64,000 nt of DNA from Chryseobacterium arachidis (GCF_900129245.1 NZ_FQUT01000004.1:248001-312000), one strand, 5' to 3'; counted from the stretch's first letter, positions 1-9,760 are shown. Made by a program: numbers and translations. Notes: generated from the letters alone by a model not told the origin.

Positions 1-318
1 ACCCGCGAAGAGAAAAAATTTTTGTTCTTTTTCAAGTTATGCTTTTTAGCTTTAAATTTAAAATTATTAAAGTGTAAACTATTTTACATCCTTTGACCTC
101 GTCGAATCTTCGATTTGCTATAAGTGTTAAGCAAATCTTCCATAAATGAAATTTAGAAACGGTTCGTAATACAATTCAAATTCATTAAATTTTCATTCTT
201 TTTTGAAGTATATCATTCCATAAAATCTAATTTCTCAATTTTAATACAGAAACCTTGGATTTTTTTGGACTTTTTCAGAGAAAATGCCTTAAATTCGATA
301 TCCGTAAAAAATGTTTTA
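1..318. other. Upstream AT-rich intergenic region
   Basis: No convincing gene is visible in this AT-rich start of the window. It presumably carries the promoter of the aminotransferase that follows, but I could not pick a clear TAnnTTTG element. The preceding gene lies outside the window. Confidence 0.4.
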
Positions 319-1467
319 ATGATACAACTTCCTTTATCGAAGCTTTCCAATGTCGGAACCACCATTTTCAGTCAGATGACACAATTGGCCAATGAAAACG
401 AAGCCATTAACTTATCTCAGGGGTTTCCCGATTTTATGCCGGATTCTGAATTATTAGACTGGGTTGACAGTTTTATTAAAAAAGGATTCAACCAATATGC
501 TCCGATGGGAGGAATGATTGGTTTAAAGGAAGAAATTGCCCGGAAAATTGAAAATTCTCATCAGGCAATTTATCATCCAGATTCTGAAATCACCGTAACA
601 GCAGGTGGAACTCAGGCCATTTTCACAGCCATTGCCACTTTTGTAAAAAAAGATGATGAAGTGATTATTTTTGAACCGGCCTACGACTGCTACGAACCCA
701 CAGTAGAACTTTTCGGAGGAATTGTAAAGCGTTTCGAAATGAAAACTCCCGATTATGAAATTGATTGGAATGCCGTAAAAAACCTAGTTTCGGAAAAGAC
801 AAAAATGATTATCCTGAACAATCCGAATAATCCTTCAGGAAAGATTTTAAAGGAAAATGATCTTCAGGAATTAATAAAAATCGTAGAAGGAACTTCGATC
901 CTTATTTTAAGTGATGAAGTTTATGAAAATATCGTCTTTGACGGAAAACAACATTTAAGTATCTGCAAATACCCTGAGTTAAAGGAAAGAAGCCTCTTAA
1001 TAGCGTCTTTCGGAAAGCTTTTCCATATTACAGGCTGGAAAATCGGATATTGTGCGGCTCCGAAAATATTAACGGATGAATTCAGAAAAATACATCAGTT
1101 TAATGTTTTTTCTGTCAATACACCCATCCAGCTTGCTTTGGCTGAATATATGAAAAATGATGACCATTATACTCAGCTCAATCAGTTTTTTCAGGGAAAA
1201 AGAGATTTTCTGCGGCAAGGCTTAGCCAATACTTCTTTTGATTTATTAGATTGTGAAGGAACTTATTTTCAAGCTTTGAAATATGATAAGATTTCTGATA
1301 AAAATGATTTTGATTTTGCCAGCGAATTAACTATTAATCATAAGGTAGCAAGTGTTCCGTTTTCTTCTTTTTATAAAGATAAGCTCAATGAAAATGTGAT
1401 CCGACTGTGTTTTGCGAAAAAACAGGAAACTTTGGAAAAAGCTTTGGAAAATTTATCTAAAATATAA
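319..1467 (+). CDS. PLP-dependent class I/II aminotransferase (methionine/kynurenine aminotransferase type)
   Basis: Fold-type I aminotransferase that probably transfers the amino group of methionine, aromatic amino acids or kynurenine to a 2-oxo acid in the cytoplasm. The N-terminus carries the INLSQGFPDF motif typical of the YbdL/kynurenine aminotransferase group. The mid region has NNPNNPSG and LSDEVYE, and SFGKLFHITGWKIGY contains the Schiff-base lysine. The length of about 382 residues fits the family. I place the start at the ATG at 319, because the 18 codons upstream of it look unlike the family N-terminus. The gene is monocistronic and faces the SDR gene across a shared hairpin terminator. 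Substrate choice is inferred from family resemblance only. Confidence 0.88.
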   Translation: MIQLPLSKLSNVGTTIFSQMTQLANENEAINLSQGFPDFMPDSELLDWVDSFIKKGFNQYAPMGGMIGLKEEIARKIENSHQAIYHPDSEITVTAGGTQAIFTAIATFVKKDDEVIIFEPAYDCYEPTVELFGGIVKRFEMKTPDYEIDWNAVKNLVSEKTKMIILNNPNNPSGKILKENDLQELIKIVEGTSILILSDEVYENIVFDGKQHLSICKYPELKERSLLIASFGKLFHITGWKIGYCAAPKILTDEFRKIHQFNVFSVNTPIQLALAEYMKNDDHYTQLNQFFQGKRDFLRQGLANTSFDLLDCEGTYFQALKYDKISDKNDFDFASELTINHKVASVPFSSFYKDKLNENVIRLCFAKKQETLEKALENLSKI

Positions 1468-1471
1468 ATAA

Positions 1472-1540
1472 AAATTTCTAGCAGATTAAGCCTATTTCCA
1501 AATATATATTTATAGAATTTGCTTAATCTGCGAGAAATTT
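1472..1540. terminator. Bidirectional terminator between convergent genes
   Basis: The arms AAATTTCTAGCAGATTAAGC and GCTTAATCTGCGAGAAATTT pair over about 19 bp with one mismatch and a long loop. The element sits between the aminotransferase and the SDR gene, which converge here. Confidence 0.7.
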
Positions 1541-1551
1541 AAATCATTGAA

Positions 1552-2316
1552 TTAGAAAAACATTCCACCAGAAACTTCAATTCTCTGAGCGGTAATCCAT
1601 CTTGCCTCTTCGGTACAAAGAAACGCTACAACTCCACCGATATCGTCCGGCAGACCAGCTCTTCCCAACGCTGTATTGCTGGAAACCATCGCATTGATAT
1701 GTTCGTCGTCTCGCGTTCTTCCGCCTCCAAAATCAGTTTCAATAGCTCCGGGAGCTACCGCATTTACTTTAATTTTTCTTGCCCCCAATTCTTTCGCCAT
1801 ATACTTACTCAACTGATCGATTGCAGCTTTCATAGAACCATACACCGAAGAACCAGGCAATGCAAATCTCGCCAAACCTGAAGACAGATTGATTATACCT
1901 CCATGATCATTCATGAATGGCAAAAACTTCTGTGTGAGGAAAAATACGCCTTTGAAATGGATATCCACGATATCATCCAGCTGTTCTTCCGTTACCTCGG
2001 AAATCGGAGCGTACAAAGCCGTTCCAGCGTTATTGATAAGGAAATCTATATTTCTGCTTCCGGTATTTTCTTCCAGATGATCTCCAACCTGTCTTACAAA
2101 AGCATCAAAGCTTTTAATATCTTTTGTATCCAGCTGATAAGCAATTGCTTTTCTTCCTAAAGACTGGATTTCTTCTACCACTTTATCCGCCTCTTCTTTG
2201 TTACTTTTATACGTAATAATTACATCTAAACCTTTCTGAGCGATTTTTATAGCCGAGTTTTTTCCTAATCCACGGCTACCACCAGTTACTAATGCGATTT
2301 TTGTTCTTGTGTCCAT
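1552..2316 (-). CDS. SDR family NAD(P)-dependent oxidoreductase
   Basis: Short-chain dehydrogenase/reductase with a classical Rossmann fold. TGGSRGLG near the N-terminus binds the dinucleotide, NNAG lies in the middle, a serine (NLSSG) precedes the catalytic YGSMK tyrosine-lysine pair, and the C-terminus ends SGGMFF as in FabG-like SDRs. The length of 254 residues is typical. I prefer the ATG at 2316 because the Rossmann strand begins immediately after it; an ATG at 2343 would add nine residues. The AraC-type regulator lies just upstream on the same strand and may control it. The substrate cannot be told from sequence. Confidence 0.87.
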   Translation of the reverse strand: MDTRTKIALVTGGSRGLGKNSAIKIAQKGLDVIITYKSNKEEADKVVEEIQSLGRKAIAYQLDTKDIKSFDAFVRQVGDHLEENTGSRNIDFLINNAGTALYAPISEVTEEQLDDIVDIHFKGVFFLTQKFLPFMNDHGGIINLSSGLARFALPGSSVYGSMKAAIDQLSKYMAKELGARKIKVNAVAPGAIETDFGGGRTRDDEHINAMVSSNTALGRAGLPDDIGGVVAFLCTEEARWITAQRIEVSGGMFF

Positions 2317-2405
2317 TTTTATGTATTGTTTTTTATGAGACAAAGTTCAGGCATTTTCAGGATGAAGTGTTTGCTTCAATCAAACTGAAATTTGCAAAAT
2401 TCAAA

Positions 2406-3353
2406 TCATGAACGAAATTCGAGAGGCGCGAGAGCCGTTTTCTTTTTAAAGAAGTTTGAGAAGTGGGCGATTTCCTCAAAACCTAAGGCATAAGAAATTT
2501 CGGAAACGTTCCATTTTGTCTGTTTTAATAAGATTTTAGCTTCCTGAATGATTCTCTCAGCAATAATTTCGGTGGTCGTTTTACCTGTGCTTTCTTTCAG
2601 TTTTTTGTTCAGATAGTTTACATGAACAGCTAATCTGTCCGCATAATCTTTTGCTGTTTTCAGCTGCAGTCTCTGGTCTGAAGTTTCAATCGGAAACTGT
2701 CTTTCCAACAGTTCAATAAATAAAGAAACCACTCGCAGCGAAGCATCATTTGAGGTGGAAAGCTTGGTTGCAGGCTGTAATTTTTGTCCGTAATGAATCA
2801 GCTCCAGCACATAATTTCGTATCAAATCATATTTAAAAATATAATCAGAATCAATCTCTTTTTTAATTTTAGAATAAAGCTGTTCGATTTCATCTGCCAA
2901 TTCATCGTCAATTTCAAATAAAGGAACGCTTCCCGGTTGGAAAATAGGCAGATCTTCTAAGGTATTGTGAGACTTATCTTTAATAAAAAAATCTTCAGTA
3001 AATACACAGAAACTCCCCGACTGATTCGGATCTTCAGGAACCCAATGATAAGGAACTTTTGGTGTCGCAAACAGCAAAGCATTCTTTTTTATCTGAACAA
3101 TCTTATCTGCATATTCTGCCCTGTTTCTTCCTCTTATCAAACTAATTTTATAATATTTTCTCCTGTTATAAGGCATTTCAGAGGTCGTCCTCGCCCGCTC
3201 TATTGTCTGCGCAATATCAAAAACATTAAAGTGCCCGATATCTTTGTGAAGACCTTTAGGAAAAATCGTTTCAATATCCGTTCCTAATTTCGCCGTCATT
3301 TCTTTATAAAAATCATCAAGAGAGGTATATGAAGTGTGGGCTGTCTTTTCCAT
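2406..3353 (-). CDS. AraC family transcriptional regulator
   Basis: A 315-residue regulator. The C-terminal ~100 residues form a double helix-turn-helix AraC/XylS domain, visible in the segments YLNKKLKESTGKTTTEII and ISYALGFEEIAHFSNFFKKK. The N-terminal ~200 residues look like a cupin-type sensing domain. It sits about 90 bp upstream of the SDR gene in the same direction, so it probably regulates that gene, itself or both. The effector is unknown. AraC/SDR pairs of this kind are common in Chryseobacterium genomes (from memory). Confidence 0.88.
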   Translation of the reverse strand: MEKTAHTSYTSLDDFYKEMTAKLGTDIETIFPKGLHKDIGHFNVFDIAQTIERARTTSEMPYNRRKYYKISLIRGRNRAEYADKIVQIKKNALLFATPKVPYHWVPEDPNQSGSFCVFTEDFFIKDKSHNTLEDLPIFQPGSVPLFEIDDELADEIEQLYSKIKKEIDSDYIFKYDLIRNYVLELIHYGQKLQPATKLSTSNDASLRVVSLFIELLERQFPIETSDQRLQLKTAKDYADRLAVHVNYLNKKLKESTGKTTTEIIAERIIQEAKILLKQTKWNVSEISYALGFEEIAHFSNFFKKKTALAPLEFRS

Positions 3354-3505
3354 GATTGAGAATTTGTAAAAATCAAATGTACAAAATAAGTTGCTTGCTT
3401 ATAACATATTAGACTTTTAAATCAAAATAAAATTTATTCAAATCAAGGTGATATATTTAAATAAATTTTATACTTTAGTAAAACTAAATTAATAAATAAC
3501 TCATT

Positions 3506-3691
3506 ATGAAAAATCAAACTTTAAACAATGGGAAAAAACTGAACAAAAAACAATTACGTTCAATTACAGGTGGATTAATTGATTGTTTGGGTGGTAGTTG
3601 TCCGACAATTGATGGTTGTCCTCCGCTTAATGAATATGGATGCATAACAATTGCAAAAGCATGTGCACAAGCTAAATGCAGACCTATGTAA
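3506..3691 (+). CDS. Double-glycine-leader, cysteine-rich bacteriocin-like peptide
   Basis: A 61-residue precursor with a clear two-part layout. A charged leader ends LNKKQLRSITGG, and the roughly 37-residue core after GG holds six cysteines, three prolines and several glycines. The GG motif is the cleavage site used by C39-peptidase ABC exporters in known bacteriocin and microcin systems. No exporter, peptidase or immunity gene is visible nearby, so maturation would have to occur in trans. Related bacteriocin-like peptides with a GG leader are frequent in Chryseobacterium. Bactericidal function is inference; the peptide could also be a signal. It has its own strong terminator. Confidence 0.7.
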   Translation: MKNQTLNNGKKLNKKQLRSITGGLIDCLGGSCPTIDGCPPLNEYGCITIAKACAQAKCRPM

Positions 3692-3696
3692 TGATA

Positions 3697-3732
3697 AAAT
3701 GCGCTCTCAAATATACTTTTGAGAGCGCATTT
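3697..3732. terminator. Strong hairpin terminator after the GG-leader peptide gene
   Basis: A 15-bp perfect stem (AAATGCGCTCTCAAA with TTTGAGAGCGCATTT) and a 6-nt loop. It lies between the peptide gene and the convergent ychF and can serve both strands. Confidence 0.85.
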
Positions 3733-3758
3733 ATTTATAACTAACTTTAATACTTTTC

Positions 3759-4850
3759 TTATACGTTGAATCTAAAGTGCATGATGTCACCATCTTTCAC
3801 AATATATTCTTTACCTTCTACAGAAAGTTTTCCGGCTTCTTTGATCTTCACTTCCGAACCATACGTCATGTAATCATCAAATTTGATTACTTCCGCACGG
3901 ATGAAACCTTTTTCAAAGTCTGTATGGATTACTCCCGCAGCCTGAGGGGCTGTCCACCCCTGTCCGATTGTCCAAGCTCTCACTTCTTTAACACCCGCCG
4001 TAAAATACGTCTGAAGTTTCAATAAATCGTAAGCTTTTCTGATCAAACGGTTTACTCCAGGCTCAGTAAGACCTAATTCTTCGAGGAAAATTTCTCTTTC
4101 TTCATAAGTTTCTAATTCATTGATATCAGCTTCGATCTGAGCTGCCAAAACTACAACTTCTGCTCCTTCATTTTTAGCCATTTCTTCAATCTTCCCGATC
4201 CATTCGTTTCCGTTTTTGATGGAATTTTCATCAACATTACAAACATAAAGAACAGGCTTATTTGTTAACAACTGAACTTCTCCGATCACTGATTTTGTAA
4301 AATCATCTGTTGCAAACTCTCTGGCATTTCTACCATCCTCAAGATGTTTCTGAAGATTCTGAAGTGTCTCATACGTCAAAATATCTTCTTTTTTTCCTGA
4401 TTTAATGAACTTCTTTGCTTTTTCAACTGCTTTACCAACAGTTTCCAGATCTTTTAACTGAAGTTCGATATCGATAATTTCTTTATCTCTCAAAGGATCT
4501 ACAGAACCTTCTACGTGAACGATATTTCCGTTATCAAAACATCTTAAAACGTGGATAATAGCCTCACACTCACGGATGTTGGCCAAAAACTGGTTTCCTA
4601 AACCTTCTCCTTTGCTCGCTCCTTTCACAAGACCTGCGATATCAACGATTTCCACAACCGCCGGCAAAACTCTTTCAGGTTTTACTAATTTTTCCAGTTC
4701 AAACAATCTGTGATCCGGTACAGATACTGTTCCCAAGTTCGGTTCGATTGTACAGAAAGGATAGTTGGCCGACTGTGCTTTTGCGTTGCTCAGGCAGTTA
4801 AAAAGAGTTGATTTACCTACATTCGGTAAGCCTACGATTCCACATTTCAT
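3759..4850 (-). CDS. ychF: Redox-regulated ATPase YchF (OLA1 family)
   Basis: Obg-family P-loop ATPase that binds ribosomes and is linked to stress and translation control. GLPNVGKST is the Walker A motif near residue 7, DIAGLVKGASKGEGLGN is the switch II/G3 region, and NVDE replaces the NKxD G4 motif, which gives the family ATP rather than GTP preference. The C-terminal TGS domain ends RAEVIKFDDY...HFRFNV, a very conserved tail. The length of 363 residues is canonical and the gene stands alone. Confidence 0.97.
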   Translation of the reverse strand: MKCGIVGLPNVGKSTLFNCLSNAKAQSANYPFCTIEPNLGTVSVPDHRLFELEKLVKPERVLPAVVEIVDIAGLVKGASKGEGLGNQFLANIRECEAIIHVLRCFDNGNIVHVEGSVDPLRDKEIIDIELQLKDLETVGKAVEKAKKFIKSGKKEDILTYETLQNLQKHLEDGRNAREFATDDFTKSVIGEVQLLTNKPVLYVCNVDENSIKNGNEWIGKIEEMAKNEGAEVVVLAAQIEADINELETYEEREIFLEELGLTEPGVNRLIRKAYDLLKLQTYFTAGVKEVRAWTIGQGWTAPQAAGVIHTDFEKGFIRAEVIKFDDYMTYGSEVKIKEAGKLSVEGKEYIVKDGDIMHFRFNV

Positions 4851-4979
4851 ATTGTAAAATTCTAAGTTTAATATTTATTGTTCCGATTTAAAGTCAATTC
4901 ATTTTAAAATTATTGAACCCAAAACCCTGAACTTTCAGCGTGCAAAGATAGTGATTTTTAAAGGAGTTTCATAATAAAA

Positions 4980-5004
4980 AAATCTGCCGGCTAACGACAG
5001 ATTT
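4980..5004 (-). terminator. Ferritin gene terminator
   Basis: AAATCTG and CAGATTT arms close a short loop. On the minus strand they are followed by a run of T. The element lies just downstream of the ferritin stop codon. Confidence 0.6.
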
Positions 5005-5032
5005 CATAAATTTTATTTTCATCAAAGATTTT

Positions 5033-5584
5033 TTACGGATTGTTTCCCGTTGCGTCCTGCGCCAGCGGAACATCATTCGGTGCTTCCTGTAAAGCTTTAT
5101 CTAAAGTAAACAGCGATTCATCGGTAGCCCGGTCACCTCCTGCAATTTTTAATTTATCGATAAGATTTTGCGCCAATGTTTCCTCCTCTATCTGTTCCTG
5201 AACAAACCATTGCATGAAATTCCATGTTGCCCAATCTTTTTCATCCAAAGCCTGATCTACCAATCTGTAGATGGATGTCGTATTATCGACTTCATGTTTG
5301 AAAACACCATCAAAACATTCTGTCAGTGAGGTGGGATCTGCCGGAGGCGCAGGAATAGCGTCTACTTTAGGTTTCCCTCCTCTGTTTAAAACGTACTCCA
5401 TGAATTTGATAGAATGATTTCTTTCTTCCTGAGCGTGACGGTAAAGAAAATTGGCAATTCCCTGATATCCTTTGTCATCGGCCCAGATTCCGTAAGAAAG
5501 GAAAACGTGCGATGCATGAATTTCTTTGTTCATCTGATCACTCAGTGCTTTTTCCATTGTGTCGGAAAGTCTTTTAGTATTCAT
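5033..5584 (-). CDS. ftnA: Ferritin (non-heme)
   Basis: Ferritin-like four-helix-bundle iron-storage protein of 183 residues. The di-iron ligands are visible as E in NKEIHASH, E-x-x-H in AQEERNHSIKFMEY, and the later glutamates around EEQIEEETLAQ. It stores iron as mineral in the cytoplasm and limits Fenton chemistry. The C-terminus is slightly longer and more acidic than in E. coli FtnA. It is monocistronic with its own terminator. The symbol follows the family name. Confidence 0.92.
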   Translation of the reverse strand: MNTKRLSDTMEKALSDQMNKEIHASHVFLSYGIWADDKGYQGIANFLYRHAQEERNHSIKFMEYVLNRGGKPKVDAIPAPPADPTSLTECFDGVFKHEVDNTTSIYRLVDQALDEKDWATWNFMQWFVQEQIEEETLAQNLIDKLKIAGGDRATDESLFTLDKALQEAPNDVPLAQDATGNNP

Positions 5585-6009
5585 AACTCATATTTTTTGT
5601 GATATACCCTTATGATACAAAAATGGTTCCGAGACGTTTTCAATTTTAACAGAATAAAATAGCGTCTCTTGTAATTTACTGAAATACTTTACTTTAAATC
5701 AATAATTTATAGTTATTCTAAACTTCTCTACTCTTTTACTTCCTACTTTAAGAACAAAAAATCTCATCTTCTTCTTCATGCTTTTTTCTTTTTTAGGAGC
5801 TTTTTCCCGCTTTCCGTTACAATCTTTTTTTGCAAAAAAGGATTTCCACTGCAATCGGGGCTAGGAGTTTTGGGATTAATACTTTTTGAGTTCCCCTACA
5901 ATTATAGAACTATAACACTGATTTCTTCTTCGTTAATTCTTTTTCATAACTAAAAAAATCCCACAGAATCAGTCTGCAGGATTTATATTTAAGTTTAAAA
6001 ATTTGAAAA
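5585..6009. other. Intergenic region with poly-T stretches
   Basis: 425 bp without a credible gene. The central part (about 5755-5875) combines T-rich runs with segments such as TTTCCCGCTTTCCGTTAC and GGATTTCCACTGCAATCG. It resembles an intergenic repeat that I associate with Chryseobacterium genomes, but this is recollection and was not tested. The promoter for ferritin must lie near 5600. Confidence 0.35.
5956..5984 (-). terminator. Terminator of the GH10-like lipoprotein gene
   Basis: AAATCC-CA-CAGA pairs with TCTG-CA-GGATTT around a small loop. On the minus strand the stem is followed by T residues. Confidence 0.6.
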
Positions 6010-7629
6010 CTATTTCACTTTTTTTGCTAAATAATCACTCTCATTTCCTAATCGGTCGATCGCTTTGATGGCAATACCATTTAATGTTTTACCATCCTTA
6101 TATTTCGGGATATCTTTAGAAAGCTGGTCTAATGTAAGAATTTCCGTTTCCCAAACCCCGTTGTATTGAGTAAACAGTACCCATTGGAAGACATCTCCGA
6201 TATTTTTTACACTCCAGTTTGTTTTGGCAAAACTTCCGTTATCCGTAATGAATAAAGTCGGAGCCTGTAATGGGACAGCCTTTAACCAAGGTGTTTTCGG
6301 GATCAGTGCTTTTTCTTTATAAGGTCCGTTCTTCAATGTCGGGAGCATGTTTGCATTTTTGGTTAGCCCGGCAATACTCCAATGAATTTCTCCTGCATCT
6401 TTTCCTAAAACCTGTCTTGAAATCTCAATCTGATTTTTAATTTCCGTAGGACGATCCGAAGACTTTATCTCAACCGTATTCAGTCCCGGCCAAAGATGGC
6501 GATTCATGGTATTTTCAGATTTCCACCAGTTTAATAATCCTTCAAAAGGCTGGCCTTTAGATTCTATCGGCCAATACAATTGCGGGGAGAAATAATCCAC
6601 CCAACCTTTATTCAGCCATAATTTAGCATCAGCATATAATTCGTCATATTGAGATGAACCGACAACCCCTTCCGGATACCCAGGCCTCCAAATCCCAAAC
6701 GGACTGATCCCAAATCTGACATAATTTTTTTCAGCATGAATCTCTTTGTAAATTCTTTCGACAAATTTATTGACGTTATCTCTTCTCCAGTCAGCTCTTG
6801 TTAAAGTTCCTCCACTGCTCTGATATGCACTCCAGGTCTTTTGATCCGGAAAATCAGCACCTCTGTTATATGTTGCATACGGATAAAAATAATCATCAAA
6901 ATGCACTGCATCAATATCATACCTTTTAACAATATCTTTCACGACATTGGAGACATGGCCCTGAGTTCTGGGATCGGCAGGATCAAACCAATACATTCCG
7001 TTTTTTAATCTCAGTACAATATCCGGAACTTTATTAACCATTGACAAGCTGTTCGGCGTACCTCCATTGGAATGGTGAGCTCGATAAGGATTCAACCAGA
7101 CATGAAGTTCCAGTCCTCTTTTGTGTGATTCTTCAATCCAGAATTGCAAAGGATCATAATTGGGATAAGGCGCAGTTCCGGTTTGTCCCGTCAAAAAGTA
7201 TGACCAGGGTTCCAAACTGCTTGTATACAAAGCATCGGCAGAAGGTCTCACCTGAAAAATAACTGCATTGAAATTGTTATCCTTCAGCATATCCAGCATA
7301 TTGATGGCTTCTGCTTTTTGCTGATCTACTGTTAAATTATTTCTTGAAGGCCAGTTGATATTGGCAACACTGGCTATCCATGCTCCACGGAATTCTCTTT
7401 TGATTTCAGGAAGGACTGTTCTGAAAGTATCGTCCACAGGAGGTGGAGTCCCCGGATTTGTAGTGGCAACAGGCGGTTTGGGAGCTGATGTATTATTGTT
7501 TGGCTTCGATGTATTTTTCGTAGGAGAAGTAGCTTTTACCACATTATTCTGAGTAGAACAAGCTGTAAACAGCCCTAAAATCCCTGATAAAACAACAAGC
7601 TTACATTTATTTATATTCATAGTCTGCAA
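6010..7629 (-). CDS. Family 10 glycosylhydrolase-like lipoprotein (GHL10/DUF187)
   Basis: A 539-residue secreted protein. The N-terminus has a short hydrophobic segment ending in a lipobox-like LFTACS, followed by a Thr/Pro/Asn-rich linker (residues ~30-65), so it is probably anchored in the outer membrane. The catalytic-like region begins REFRGAWIASVANINWPS and contains AVHFDDYFYPY and FGISPFGIWRPGYPEG, hallmarks of the YngK/GHL10 family. Members are predicted TIM-barrel glycoside hydrolases that may act on peptidoglycan or other cell-wall glycans. The C-terminal ~90 residues look like an Ig/fibronectin-type domain. The exact substrate is not known. Confidence 0.85.
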   Translation of the reverse strand: MQTMNINKCKLVVLSGILGLFTACSTQNNVVKATSPTKNTSKPNNNTSAPKPPVATTNPGTPPPVDDTFRTVLPEIKREFRGAWIASVANINWPSRNNLTVDQQKAEAINMLDMLKDNNFNAVIFQVRPSADALYTSSLEPWSYFLTGQTGTAPYPNYDPLQFWIEESHKRGLELHVWLNPYRAHHSNGGTPNSLSMVNKVPDIVLRLKNGMYWFDPADPRTQGHVSNVVKDIVKRYDIDAVHFDDYFYPYATYNRGADFPDQKTWSAYQSSGGTLTRADWRRDNVNKFVERIYKEIHAEKNYVRFGISPFGIWRPGYPEGVVGSSQYDELYADAKLWLNKGWVDYFSPQLYWPIESKGQPFEGLLNWWKSENTMNRHLWPGLNTVEIKSSDRPTEIKNQIEISRQVLGKDAGEIHWSIAGLTKNANMLPTLKNGPYKEKALIPKTPWLKAVPLQAPTLFITDNGSFAKTNWSVKNIGDVFQWVLFTQYNGVWETEILTLDQLSKDIPKYKDGKTLNGIAIKAIDRLGNESDYLAKKVK

Positions 7630-7951
7630 AACTACATTAAATTATTTTTTTGATTTTAAAAATTATGATAATATTTCAAATGAAGGTTAAAGAATTTTAG
7701 ATGTTTATTAATGAATTCTTGAACTCTTAATGATTATGATTGCTTTGTTTTTCTCGCTGATTTTGCAGATTGCGCAGATGTTTGTGCTTATATTATTGGT
7801 AAATTTTAAATTTGGGCTAAAGCCTTACTTGTTACCGAATGTTGAAAGCGGACTAAAATTCGTTCTTATTGAATATTAATTTGTATCTGGAAAATTAAAA
7901 CAAAAAAGCCCCGAAAAAAATCGAGGCTTTACTATATTTATAAGTTTTAGA
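7630..7951. other. Intergenic region without gene
   Basis: 322 bp, AT-rich, holding only the promoter side of the GH10-like gene and the typA terminator at 7905-7930. No other structure or reading frame of note was seen. Confidence 0.5.
7905..7930 (-). terminator. typA terminator
   Basis: The stem AAAGCCCCGA / TCGAGGCTTT has one mismatch and an A-rich loop. A T-run follows it in the direction of typA transcription. Confidence 0.7.
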
Positions 7952-9760
7952 TTATGCTTTTGCAGATCTTTCCACTCTTTTTCTTTCTTCTTCAGAAAGT
8001 AATTTCTTTCTCATACGGATGAAGTTTGGAGTTACCTCGATGGCTTCATCACCCTGGATATATTCCATACATTCTTCAAGAGAGAATAAGATTTTCGGTG
8101 CAACACCTGTATCTTTATCTTTACCGGAAGCTCTCATGTTGTTCAACTGTTTTGCTTCAACGATGTTTACCACCAAATCTCCCGGTTTGTTTTGCTCACC
8201 GATGATCATTCCTGCGTAGATTTCCTCACCCGGATCAACGAAGAATTTACCTCTATCCTGTAATTTAGCAATAGAATATTCAGTTGCTGGACCTTGAGTT
8301 TTAGAGATCAATACCCCATTGTTTCTTCCAGGAATAGCACCTTTGAAAGGCTTATATTCTGTGAAACGGTGTGCCATGATAGCTTCCCCAGCAGTCGCTG
8401 TCAACATCTGAGAACGCAACCCGATCAAACCTCTTGAAGGAATTTCGAATTCCATGTGCTGCATCTCCCCTTTTGTTTCCATGATGTGAAGATCTCCTTT
8501 TCTTTGAGTGGCCAAGTCGATTACTCTTGAAGCAAATTCTTCAGGAACATCAACTACCAAAGATTCATAAGGCTCCAATTTCTCACCATTTTCATCTTCT
8601 CTCAGGATAACCTGTGGCTGACCGATTGTCATTTCATACCCTTCTCTTCTCATTGTTTCAATCAAAACCGACAAGTGAAGAATACCTCTACCGAATACCA
8701 AGAACGTGTTTGCATCATCAGTCTGCTGAACTCTTAATGCTAAGTTTTTCTCTAATTCTTTTGTCAATCTTTCCTTCAAGTGATTAGAAGTCACATATTT
8801 ACCGTCTTTACCGAAGAAAGGTGAATTGTTGATAGAGAACGTCATGTTCAACGTAGGCTCGTCAATTGCCGTTCTTTCCAATGGCTCAGGATTTTCAAGA
8901 TCTACGAAAGAATCTCCGATCTGGAAAGCGTCGAAACCTACCACAGCACAGATATCACCTGCCTGTACTTCAGTTACTTTTTTCTTTCCTAAACCTTCGA
9001 AAACGTATAGTTCTTTTACTTTCCCTTTTACCACTTTACCGTCTGCCTGAGCAAGACCGATCCACTGAGATTCTTTAATTTCTCCTCTTGTTACTTTCCC
9101 GATGGCAATTCTTCCTAAGAAAGAAGAGAAATCAAGAGAAGTAATCTGCATCTGAAGATTACCTTCAGTTACTTTCGGAGCCGGAACATATTGTAAAATA
9201 CCATCCAATAATGGCATAATGTTGTCAGTTTGTTCTAATGAAGTGTTGAACCATCCTTGTTTTGAAGATCCGTAGAACGTAGGGAAATCCAACTGCTCTT
9301 CAGTCGCTTCCAGGTTGAAGAACAAATCAAATACCTGATCATGAACTTCGTCCGGACGACAGTTTGGCTTATCTACTTTGTTGATAACCACTAAAGGTCT
9401 AAGACCTAATTCCAAAGCTTTCTGAAGTACGAATCTTGTCTGTGGCATCGGTCCTTCGAACGCATCCACCAACAAAATAACCCCATCAGCCATTTTCAAT
9501 ACTCTTTCTACTTCTCCACCAAAATCGGCGTGACCAGGAGTATCGATTACGTTAATTTTCGTGTCTTTATAAGTAACAGAAATATTCTTGGATAAGATGG
9601 TGATCCCTCTTTCTCTTTCAAGATCGTTGTTATCCATAATTAATTCCCCACTCTCCTGATTTTCTCTGAAAATATTGGTAGCGTGGATGATCTTGTCAAC
9701 CAAAGTCGTCTTTCCGTGGTCAACGTGTGCGATAATCGCAATATTTCTAATGTTTTGCAT
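7952..9760 (-). CDS. typA: Translational GTPase TypA/BipA
   Basis: Elongation-factor-like GTPase of 602 residues that binds the ribosome and aids 50S assembly and stress adaptation. G1 is AHVDHGKTTL at the N-terminus, switch I is RERGITI, G3 is DTPGHADFGGEVER and G4 is NKVDK. The later EF-G-like domains III and V and the BipA-specific C-terminal domain are all present in order, including the conserved SRGLIGLRSQ. The length is normal, and the gene stands alone with a terminator downstream. Confidence 0.97.
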   Translation of the reverse strand: MQNIRNIAIIAHVDHGKTTLVDKIIHATNIFRENQESGELIMDNNDLERERGITILSKNISVTYKDTKINVIDTPGHADFGGEVERVLKMADGVILLVDAFEGPMPQTRFVLQKALELGLRPLVVINKVDKPNCRPDEVHDQVFDLFFNLEATEEQLDFPTFYGSSKQGWFNTSLEQTDNIMPLLDGILQYVPAPKVTEGNLQMQITSLDFSSFLGRIAIGKVTRGEIKESQWIGLAQADGKVVKGKVKELYVFEGLGKKKVTEVQAGDICAVVGFDAFQIGDSFVDLENPEPLERTAIDEPTLNMTFSINNSPFFGKDGKYVTSNHLKERLTKELEKNLALRVQQTDDANTFLVFGRGILHLSVLIETMRREGYEMTIGQPQVILREDENGEKLEPYESLVVDVPEEFASRVIDLATQRKGDLHIMETKGEMQHMEFEIPSRGLIGLRSQMLTATAGEAIMAHRFTEYKPFKGAIPGRNNGVLISKTQGPATEYSIAKLQDRGKFFVDPGEEIYAGMIIGEQNKPGDLVVNIVEAKQLNNMRASGKDKDTGVAPKILFSLEECMEYIQGDEAIEVTPNFIRMRKKLLSEEERKRVERSAKA

